Part shown: positions 1-5,552 of the stretch, piece after piece
Numbering within the stretch: the stretch's first letter is position 1
Layout: the number at the start of each line of letters is the position of its first letter
Notes under the pieces: generated by a model
Told to the model about the DNA's origin: nothing
Database searches by the model: none
Seen by the model: only the letters and a program-made list of their open reading frames with translations
NCBI GenBank assembly: GCA_905207385.1
Contig: CAJLLH010000002.1
Location: 1 to 19,690 of the forward strand
Direction of reading: 5' to 3'
DNA length: 19,690 bases
Origin: an uncultured Eubacteriales bacterium
GTDB lineage: Bacteria > Bacillota > Clostridia > Christensenellales > Borkfalkiaceae
Program-made: the position numbers and the translations under genes

Positions 1-14
1 AGGAGGGATTTCAA

Positions 15-248
15 ATGAAAACAGTACAGATTTCATTAAACTCAATCGACAAAGTAAAAGCTTTTGTCAACGAAGTAACAAAGTACGATGCAGAGTTTGA
101 CTTAGTATCCGGAAGATACGTTATTGATGCAAAATCCATCATGGGTATTTTCAGCTTGGATTTGTCAAAACCAATCGACCTCAATATTCACAGCGAGAAC
201 AACATTGATGAAATTCTTGCTAAACTTGACGAGTTCATCGTTAAATAA
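15..248 (+). CDS. HPr-like protein without the active-site histidine
   Basis: A 77-residue protein with the size and C-terminal pattern of the PTS phosphocarrier HPr. The segment KSIMGIFSL (residues 40-48) matches the HPr region around the regulatory serine (Ser46 in HPr, here Ser41), the site used by HPr kinase. The N-terminal block that should read G-[LI]-H-A-R-P is S-I-D-K-V-K here, so the phosphorylatable His15 is missing (Asp12 aligns). It therefore cannot relay phosphate to sugar transporters, but could act like Bacillus Crh, which also lacks this histidine and serves in carbon catabolite control. That function is inferred. The start is supported by AGGAGG at the window's first bases, 8 bp before the ATG. 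The gene stands alone on the + strand and is followed by a terminator. The fold assignment is fairly sure; the role is not. Confidence 0.78.
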   Translation: MKTVQISLNSIDKVKAFVNEVTKYDAEFDLVSGRYVIDAKSIMGIFSLDLSKPIDLNIHSENNIDEILAKLDEFIVK

Positions 249-282
249 AAAATATAATATTGGGTTTGTTACTTAGCATGGG

Positions 283-308
283 GCGGCATGATGGCCGCTT
301 CTTTTTTT
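283..308 (+). terminator. Intrinsic terminator after the HPr-like gene
   Basis: GCGGC (283-287) pairs with GCCGC (294-298) around a six-base loop and is followed by a T-rich run (299-308). It lies 35 bp after the HPr-like stop codon. GGGGCGG at 280-286 can instead pair with CCGCCCC at 325-331, which would also give a hairpin for the convergent thiI transcript, so the region may serve both strands. Confidence 0.7.
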
Positions 309-339
309 GTCTCAAAACGACGCACCGCCCCACAAAATT

Positions 340-1527
340 TTATTCTGGTTTCACACAGATTACTTCACGTTCTTCAATCGCTTTCTTTACCATTTCATCG
401 ATTTTTTCCGCTAAGTTTTTCTCGGACTCTTCCATTTTTGCAATGTCCGGTTTCGTCACCGGATGCTTTGCCACAAAAATCGTACAGCAGTCTTCAAACG
501 GCTGAATCGACGTCTCAAAAGTATCAATCTTTTCCGCAATCTCAATAATTTCATTTTTATCAAAAGCAATTACAGGACGGAATACAGGCATATTACATAC
601 CGCATCCGTTGCCGCTAAACTCTGCATTGTCTGGCTCGCCACCTGTCCGACACTTTCGCCGGTAATCAGCGATAAGCAGTGACGTTCTCTCGCAATTTTT
701 TCTGCAATCCGCATCATGTATCTGCGCATAATAATTGTCAATTCATCGTGCGGACATTTATCATAAATATACAGCTGAATATCTGTAAAATTCACAATAT
801 GGAGATTGATATTACCCGCATACTCGGAAACAAGACGCGCTAAATCTACAACCTTTTGTTTGGCACGCTCACTTGTATATGGCGGTGCATGAAAATAAAC
901 TGCTTCAATTTTCACGCCACGTTTTGCCATCATATAGCCGGCAACCGGACTGTCAATACCTCCGGATAAAAGCAGCATTGAGCGGTCACTTGTACCAACC
1001 GGCATACCGCCGGGTCCTTTGATACTTGTCACATACACATAAGCACGTTTGCGGATTTCAATATACACTTTAATTTCCGGATGGTGCACATCAACCGACG
1101 CATTTGGCATATTTTCAATGATATACTCACCAGCCTGCATGCAGATATCCGGGCTTTTCATCTCATATTTTTTATCGCTTCGTTTGGCAAATACTTTGAA
1201 TGTGAATGGCCGGTCACCCAGTTCTTCTTTCATATGAGTCACCAGTTCCTCACATACATGGGAAAATGTTTTATCCTCCACTAGAACAACCGGACAGATA
1301 TGAGCAATACCAAAAACATGGCTCAGCCCTTCCATCACTTCTTCCTTGTCAAAATCATCCGAAAGAGCCTCCACGTAGACGCGTCCCTGCTCCTTCTCTA
1401 CCATAAATTCACCCACACAGCGGTCCAAACGCTCACGCACACGGCGAACCAATGCATTTTCAAATACATAACGGTTTTTTCCTTTAATTCCGATTTCTGC
1501 ATATTTAATCAAAAAAGCTCGTACCAT
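340..1527 (-). CDS. thiI: tRNA 4-thiouridine synthase ThiI
   Basis: ThiI activates U8 of tRNA with ATP and transfers sulfur to make 4-thiouridine; in many bacteria it also supplies sulfur for thiamine thiazole. The 395-residue protein has an N-terminal ferredoxin-like plus THUMP RNA-binding region (about 1-165), then a PP-loop adenylation domain with SGGIDSP at 188-194. A conserved pair Cys347-Cys348 follows in FEDCCTIF. There is no C-terminal rhodanese domain, so this is the short Bacillus type, not the long E. coli type. The short type needs a dedicated cysteine desulfurase partner, and one is encoded 12 bp upstream on the same strand. The ATG is preceded by AAGGAGAG. It is probably the last gene of a minus-strand operon. 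Confidence 0.96.
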   Translation of the reverse strand: MVRAFLIKYAEIGIKGKNRYVFENALVRRVRERLDRCVGEFMVEKEQGRVYVEALSDDFDKEEVMEGLSHVFGIAHICPVVLVEDKTFSHVCEELVTHMKEELGDRPFTFKVFAKRSDKKYEMKSPDICMQAGEYIIENMPNASVDVHHPEIKVYIEIRKRAYVYVTSIKGPGGMPVGTSDRSMLLLSGGIDSPVAGYMMAKRGVKIEAVYFHAPPYTSERAKQKVVDLARLVSEYAGNINLHIVNFTDIQLYIYDKCPHDELTIIMRRYMMRIAEKIARERHCLSLITGESVGQVASQTMQSLAATDAVCNMPVFRPVIAFDKNEIIEIAEKIDTFETSIQPFEDCCTIFVAKHPVTKPDIAKMEESEKNLAEKIDEMVKKAIEEREVICVKPE

Positions 1528-1539
1528 TTTTCTCTCCTT

Positions 1540-2703
1540 CTATCGTCTTGTATACCGTGCTAACACCGGTACCAATTGTTTTAATTCCGTAATTGTCTGT
1601 TTTAACTGCTCAATCTGTGTCTCCACGGAAAAACTAAACCGCAGCGTACAGTCAAGCCGCTCATTTGCAACGCCAATCGCTTTCAGCGTTCCACTGATTC
1701 CCGGATGATTTGAGGAACAGGCGGACCCGGAAGAAACATAAATTTCTTTTTCCTCAAGGGCATGCAAAAGCACCTCGCTTCGGACACCGTCAAAACTCAC
1801 ACTCACAATATGAGGTGCCGTCTCTTCTACCGCAGAAACATCACAGGCATTTACAACCGCCCCGTCAACTTCTCCGATATGGGAAACAAAATACTGTTTC
1901 AATTCATACAAGTGCTTTCTATTTTCCTCCAGATTTGCATACATTTTTTCTGCCGCCAGAGAAAGCCCGGCAATCCCCGGTACATTTTCCGTTCCGGAAC
2001 GCATCCCCTGCTGCTGCCCGCCGCCATGAATATAGGGATGAATTTTAACCTTATCCCCAACATATAAAAATCCGGTTCCTTTCGGTCCATGAATTTTATG
2101 ACCACTGACACTCAGCAAATCAATTCCCATTCGTTTTGGATAAATATTCATTTTCCCATATGCCTGAATCGCATCTACATGGAAAATAATATCCTTGTTA
2201 AATGCTTTTACAATTTTAGAAAATTTCTCGACATCCAAAATCGCACCAACTTCGTTATTCACAAGCATCGTAGAGACTAAAATCGTATCCTTACGCAATG
2301 CATTCTCAAGCGTTTCCTCACTCACATGCCCCATTGAATCCACGGGAAGGTAAGTGACTTCATAACCCATTTTTTCTAAATATAACAGCGGCTCATAAAC
2401 AGCCGCATGCTCAAAACAGGTTGTGATAATGTGCTTGCCTGCACGGGCATTTGCAAGTGCTGAACCAATCAGCGCCATGTTATTACTCTCCGTACCGCCG
2501 CTTGTAAAAACAATGTTTTTCGCCGCACACTTTAACGTTTTAGCAATCTGTTCTCTCGCCTGTCTCACATAACGCTCTGCGATAACACCTTTCATGTGAA
2601 GGGATGATGGATTTCCAAAGTCCTCGTACATCACCCGCGTCACCAAGTCACAGACCTCTGAAAATGGTCTCGTCGTCGCCGCATTATCCAAATAACATTC
2701 CAT
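1540..2703 (-). CDS. Cysteine desulfurase (NifS/IscS class), partner of ThiI
   Basis: A PLP enzyme that takes sulfur from L-cysteine, leaving alanine and an enzyme persulfide. The 387-residue sequence shows the class hallmarks: SGGTESNN (68-75), the cofactor-stacking His99, the Asp177-Gln180 pair in HVDAIQ, PLP lysine Lys203 in SGHKIHGPKG, and catalytic Cys329 in SSGSACSS. The short spacing in the cysteine loop fits group I enzymes. Its place directly upstream of a rhodanese-less thiI matches the Bacillus nifZ-thiI pair, so the likely job is persulfide donation to ThiI rather than general Fe-S assembly; that is inferred from context. Its ATG touches the rsmE stop codon (TAAATG), and the ribosome site (GAGGAAG) lies inside the end of rsmE, which points to translational coupling. 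Confidence 0.94.
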   Translation of the reverse strand: MECYLDNAATTRPFSEVCDLVTRVMYEDFGNPSSLHMKGVIAERYVRQAREQIAKTLKCAAKNIVFTSGGTESNNMALIGSALANARAGKHIITTCFEHAAVYEPLLYLEKMGYEVTYLPVDSMGHVSEETLENALRKDTILVSTMLVNNEVGAILDVEKFSKIVKAFNKDIIFHVDAIQAYGKMNIYPKRMGIDLLSVSGHKIHGPKGTGFLYVGDKVKIHPYIHGGGQQQGMRSGTENVPGIAGLSLAAEKMYANLEENRKHLYELKQYFVSHIGEVDGAVVNACDVSAVEETAPHIVSVSFDGVRSEVLLHALEEKEIYVSSGSACSSNHPGISGTLKAIGVANERLDCTLRFSFSVETQIEQLKQTITELKQLVPVLARYTRR

Positions 2704-3465
2704 TTATTCTTCCTCATTTCTTCCTTCGATTAAAAACATAAGAATCGACAACGCTGCTAACCCTGCCGTTTCCGTCCGCAAAATTCGCTTACCAAGGGAA
2801 ATCGGTTTAATCCCTTGTGCCACTGCCGCGTCCACTTCCCTGCGTTCAAAACCGCCTTCCGGTCCGATAAAAATGCCAATCCGACCGCCTCTTTTTATTT
2901 GAGAGGCCTCCGTAAAGGAAAGAACTGACTCTTTCATGCCCTCGCACAATTCGTAAGGAATCATCACATAATCCATTTCATTTGCCATAGAAAGTGCTTC
3001 CGAAAAACTTTTCACCGCCGTCACTTCCGGTAAAACACCTCTACCGCTTTGCTTTGCGGCCGATTCAGCAATCGTACGCCATCTTGTCACTTTCTTTTCT
3101 TCTTTTTTGGCGTCCAGTTTTACCACGCATCGTTTTGTTTTCACCGGCACAATGGATGCTGCTCCCAATTCCACTGCCTTTTGAATCACGAGTTCCATTT
3201 TATCTTTTTTCGGCAGTGCCTGAAACAAGGTAATTTTCACCGGAAGTTCTGAAACCGCCGGTTTTTCATCCCGAATCAAAAGACTTATCTCGCTATCGGA
3301 AACCGCCAGAATCTCGCACTCATAATCCACACCTTTCCCACAGGAAACCATTATCTTTTCCCCTTTTGTCATCCTGAGAACATTGCGGATATGGTTTACA
3401 TCATCCCCATGTATCACAATTTCATTTTCCGTGCGGTTTTCCTCCGGTACAAAAAAACGGTGCAT
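2704..3465 (-). CDS. rsmE: 16S rRNA m3U1498 methyltransferase RsmE
   Basis: RsmE methylates N3 of U1498 in 16S rRNA using S-adenosylmethionine. The 253-residue protein begins MHRFFV, as is typical, with a PUA-like N-terminal domain (to about residue 70). A SPOUT methyltransferase domain follows with the knot signatures IGPEGG (200-205) and SLGKRILRTETA (223-234), plus ESAAKQSGR (134-142). The frame is open for eight more codons to an ATG at 3489. The start at 3465 is chosen because a purine-rich ribosome site (GGAAAGGAAGAG) sits just before it and because the family starts with this MHRFF block. It is followed immediately by the desulfurase gene. In many Firmicutes rsmE follows prmA; that partner is not seen here. 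Confidence 0.94.
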   Translation of the reverse strand: MHRFFVPEENRTENEIVIHGDDVNHIRNVLRMTKGEKIMVSCGKGVDYECEILAVSDSEISLLIRDEKPAVSELPVKITLFQALPKKDKMELVIQKAVELGAASIVPVKTKRCVVKLDAKKEEKKVTRWRTIAESAAKQSGRGVLPEVTAVKSFSEALSMANEMDYVMIPYELCEGMKESVLSFTEASQIKRGGRIGIFIGPEGGFERREVDAAVAQGIKPISLGKRILRTETAGLAALSILMFLIEGRNEEE

Positions 3466-3495
3466 CCTTCTCTTCCTTTCCTTCAACATACGAAC

Positions 3496-3525
3496 GGCAC
3501 AAACAGCGTCCTTCCTGTCTGTGCC
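3496..3525. other. Intergenic hairpin between the FliD-like gene and rsmE
   Basis: GGCACAAACAG (3496-3506) can pair with CTGTCTGTGCC (3515-3525), 10 of 11 positions matching, with an eight-base loop. No T-run follows on either strand, so it is not a standard terminator. It may be a processing or stability element between two cotranscribed genes on the minus strand. Confidence 0.45.
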
Positions 3526-3554
3526 GCACGGTTGTATTCGTTTATTCTTTTTCG

Positions 3555-4232
3555 TTAAATCAACGTGCCAAACATCGTATATGTCGACTTGCCCTGATTC
3601 AATGCAATCTGGTTTGTACTCTGATTGTACAGTGTCGATGCTTTCTGTGCCACGCGGTCAGCAAGTGAACCGCTGCCTGAAAACAGTGCCTTCAAATCAC
3701 TCATATTTGCTGCCTTGAATTTCGTCTCATCCAAAGACAATGTATTATCGTCATTGATTGTAATTCCAACTTTATTCAAAAGTCCCTGACTCAGATTCAT
3801 CTGTTCCGTTCCCCATACAGCCGTCTGCAAAATACTATATGAGTTCATACTTTTTGTTGTGCCAAGTACACTGTTGTACTGGCTCACAAAGTTCTTCGCC
3901 TTATCTAATAAATCTTCTGCTTTTGTATTATCACCATAAGAAGCATTTTTTAAATCATTTGCTGCCTGATACAGCTTCTGTGACGAACTCTTTAAACCAG
4001 ACAACTTTGTGCCACTGTCTGCCGTACCGGAATTTTTAATCGTCTCCGCAGAATCACTGCTCTTCAGTTTTGCCACATAAGCTTTCATCGCTTTTTTGTA
4101 AGCACCTTTTTGAATCATCTGCAAGTCGCCAATCGATGACAAAAGTGAGCCACCACTTGTGCTGCTCGTTCCAAAAAATGTGTCTACAAATGAACTTGCT
4201 CCATATGTTCCTAATCCATACATATTATTCAT
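3555..4232 (-). CDS. FliD C-terminal-like (flagellar cap related) protein
   Basis: A 225-residue protein rich in Ser, Asn, Lys and Ala, predicted mostly helical. The stretch from about residue 160 to 205 resembles the C-terminal part of flagellar filament cap proteins (FliD): a DNTLSLDETKFKAA block, then a LKALFSGSGSLADR block and a helix. It is far shorter than FliD and has no visible N-terminal D0 hook-like region, so it may be a secreted or cap-derived relative; the cellular role is unknown. An in-frame GTG at 4241 would extend it by three codons but sits one base from the ribosome site AAAGGAG. The ATG at 4232 has an eight-base spacing and is chosen. A strong promoter and a structured leader precede it. 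rsmE follows 89 bp later. Confidence 0.6.
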   Translation of the reverse strand: MNNMYGLGTYGASSFVDTFFGTSSTSGGSLLSSIGDLQMIQKGAYKKAMKAYVAKLKSSDSAETIKNSGTADSGTKLSGLKSSSQKLYQAANDLKNASYGDNTKAEDLLDKAKNFVSQYNSVLGTTKSMNSYSILQTAVWGTEQMNLSQGLLNKVGITINDDNTLSLDETKFKAANMSDLKALFSGSGSLADRVAQKASTLYNQSTNQIALNQGKSTYTMFGTLI

Positions 4233-4279
4233 AACATTCACTCCTTTGATTACTGCACCGGTACTCCGTTACCTTAACT

Positions 4280-4299
4280 CTGCGACAATCCTATCGCAG
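4280..4299 (-). promoter_or_regulatory. Leader hairpin with AGGA loop, possible CsrA site
   Basis: In the 5' leader of the FliD-like gene, CTGCGA pairs perfectly with TCGCAG around an eight-base loop. On the transcribed (minus) strand the loop reads UAGGAUUG, placing GGA in a hairpin loop about 30 bases upstream of a ribosome site that also contains GGA. This is the layout of CsrA-controlled flagellin leaders in Bacillus. The hairpin is seen; the regulator is inferred. Confidence 0.4.
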
Positions 4300-4316
4300 T
4301 TTCATCCACTATCTTT

Positions 4317-4344
4317 AGTATAGCAGAAAATGGGTATGTGTCAA
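4317..4344 (-). promoter_or_regulatory. Sigma-A type promoter of the FliD-like gene
   Basis: Reading the minus strand, TTGACA (4339-4344) is followed after 16 bp by TATACT (4317-4322). The predicted transcript starts near 4310, leaving a leader of about 78 nt. The promoter is close to the vegetative consensus rather than a flagellar sigma-D pattern. It probably also drives rsmE, the desulfurase gene and thiI. Confidence 0.75.
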
Positions 4345-4516
4345 GTCGTTGGCACTTTTTGATTTCCGTAATTCAGGAGAAAAGTCAAAGAAACTGGCAA
4401 CGAATATTTGACGCAAACAAAACCAGCCAAACTCAGTTTATCCTTATCTTATAAATGCGTCCTAGAACACTTTCCTGTATACGGTTGTTACCACATCTAA
4501 TAACGATACACGGCCT

Positions 4517-4927
4517 CTAATTAAGGCTATCCCCCAACTGCTTCACTTTGTCGGCAAAAATGTAAAACAGATCAATATATTTCTTAACAATTGCGTCACA
4601 ATGCGTTTTCACAATTTCGCAATCATAATCATGAGTAAGTTCATTCCTCACTTTTAGCATTTCCATCCATGCCTCATCAGAAATCAAATTTGCTTTGAAT
4701 GCCTCTCGCAACACTTCCCTTGGGGAACCGGTAACAAAACCTGTTATTGCATAATACTGCACCAAAATATCCTTCATCACTTTCCACGCCAGGTCAAATG
4801 TAATGCTAAACTTAGCACTCGTTCCACTCAGCACAAATGAATCAGAAAAGTCTCTGTTCTTTGCCTCCGATAATGCATCCAGCGAATTACAAAATGATGT
4901 AAACCGGCGATTAAATTTTTCGTCCAT
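4517..4927 (-). CDS. HEPN toxin (HepT / HI0074-like)
   Basis: A 136-residue, mostly helical protein of the HEPN group paired with minimal nucleotidyltransferases. It contains R94-NELT-H99-D-Y101, an intact RX4HXY motif. In studied HepT toxins the Arg and His form the RNase site and the Tyr is the residue AMPylated by the MntA antitoxin. The N-terminal helices with FDLAWKVMKDIL (44-55) and GSPREVLREAF (67-77) are typical of the HI0074 branch. The gene overlaps the upstream nucleotidyltransferase by 17 bp; GGAGG lies 12 bp before the ATG. The motif set looks active. Whether it acts as a growth-arrest toxin or in phage defence here is inferred from the family. Confidence 0.88.
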   Translation of the reverse strand: MDEKFNRRFTSFCNSLDALSEAKNRDFSDSFVLSGTSAKFSITFDLAWKVMKDILVQYYAITGFVTGSPREVLREAFKANLISDEAWMEMLKVRNELTHDYDCEIVKTHCDAIVKKYIDLFYIFADKVKQLGDSLN

Positions 4928-5180
4928 ACTGTCTGATATCCTCCAATAACAACTGATTTTTACAAGTATCCATATTTACCATATCGACGCTGTATAATGT
5001 TGGCAGATTTTCCACTTCTTCGACAAGTGCATCAAAATCTTTGACACCGGTTACTGCAATGTCAATGTCGCTTCGTTCCCTCGCAGTTTCCTTTGCTCTT
5101 GAACCATATAATATAACTTCTTTTGCTCCAAAATCCCGACAAAGATTTGCCGTTTCTCTGATTACCTGCTCTGCTTTCAA
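4911..5180 (-). CDS. MNT-domain nucleotidyltransferase antitoxin (MntA-like)
   Basis: A minimal nucleotidyltransferase that in characterised pairs silences the HEPN toxin by adding AMP groups to its tyrosine. The signature GSRA...ERSDID fits GSX10DXD exactly, with Gly26-Ser27 and metal-binding Asp38 and Asp40 counted from the chosen start. The frame stays open to 5273, but the upstream residues are basic and unlike the family. The TTG at 5180 is preferred: AGGGGA lies five bases before it, a promoter ends just upstream, and the 89-residue product fits the usual size of about 90-110. It is the first gene of the pair and overlaps the toxin gene, as expected for coupled expression. The start choice is moderately sure and the family assignment strong. 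Confidence 0.85.
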   Translation of the reverse strand: MKAEQVIRETANLCRDFGAKEVILYGSRAKETARERSDIDIAVTGVKDFDALVEEVENLPTLYSVDMVNMDTCKNQLLLEDIRQYGRKI

Positions 5181-5202
5181 AAGTATCCCCTGCCTCTTTC
5201 CT

Positions 5203-5231
5203 ATACTAGCATTTTGTGAAGGAACTGGCAA
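5203..5231 (-). promoter_or_regulatory. Candidate promoter of the MNT/HEPN pair
   Basis: On the minus strand TTGCCA (5226-5231) precedes TAGTAT (5203-5208) with a 17 bp spacer. A transcript starting near 5196 would have a leader of about 16 nt holding only the ribosome site and the TTG start at 5180. The -10 is a 4/6 match, so this is a moderate call. Confidence 0.45.
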
Positions 5232-5430
5232 CTTCCTTATCCTCATCCTCTTTTTCTTTTGCCACATCAGCAATCTTTTGATTTAGTGTTCCCAAAGTAT
5301 TCATCTGGGATGCAGATGCTGACAATTTCTTCTGCTCCAGTTTTTCAAGCTCTTCTTGTTTCTTTTTAACGCTGCTGCTCTTTCTGCTTTCTGGCAATCT
5401 CGTTTTTAATATTTATGCTGCGAAGATTTT
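5206..5430 (-). pseudogene. Charged coiled-coil coding remnant at the composition boundary
   Basis: On the minus strand, 5206-5397 is open with a possible TTG start and would encode about 63 residues rich in Lys, Glu and Ser, ending in ...KEVASSFTKC. A neighbouring frame just upstream also reads like a charged helix (NIKNEIARKQKEQQR, then stop). The two could be one gene split by a frameshift near 5360. No convincing start or ribosome site is visible, and the reading frame cannot be followed past about 5430, where composition changes. It looks like the 3' part of a gene cut off at its 5' end. It could also be non-coding. The family is not recognised. Confidence 0.3.
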
Positions 5431-5485
5431 AAACATATTAAATATTTACCGCGTTTAATTTTGCCTTAAATTTTTCGCTATCTTG
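5400..5485. other. AT-rich gap at the left/right composition boundary
   Basis: This stretch is very AT-rich, carries no recognisable gene and separates Lachnospiraceae-like minus-strand genes from the differently composed plus-strand block. The whole interval between the MNT start (5180) and the copA start (5553) holds only a broken remnant, two promoters and this segment. Confidence 0.4.
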
Positions 5486-5514
5486 TTGACAAAAACAAAT
5501 CGTGTAGCTATAAT
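5486..5514 (+). promoter_or_regulatory. Perfect consensus sigma-A promoter of copA
   Basis: TTGACA (5486-5491), a 17 bp spacer and TATAAT (5509-5514) match the vegetative consensus at every position. Transcription should start near 5521, about 32 nt before the copA start. Such a strong core promoter normally implies repression, but no CopY-type box (TACANNTGTA) is visible. Confidence 0.9.
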
Positions 5515-5552
5515 TAAATCATACTAAAAAGGTAGGAATTATAAAAGTTACA

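Noticed and set aside
4345..4516. Terminator or small RNA after the HEPN gene
   Set aside because: The stretch is AT-rich with only short self-complementary words (for example AAACTCAGTTT); no stem with a T-run was found on the minus strand.
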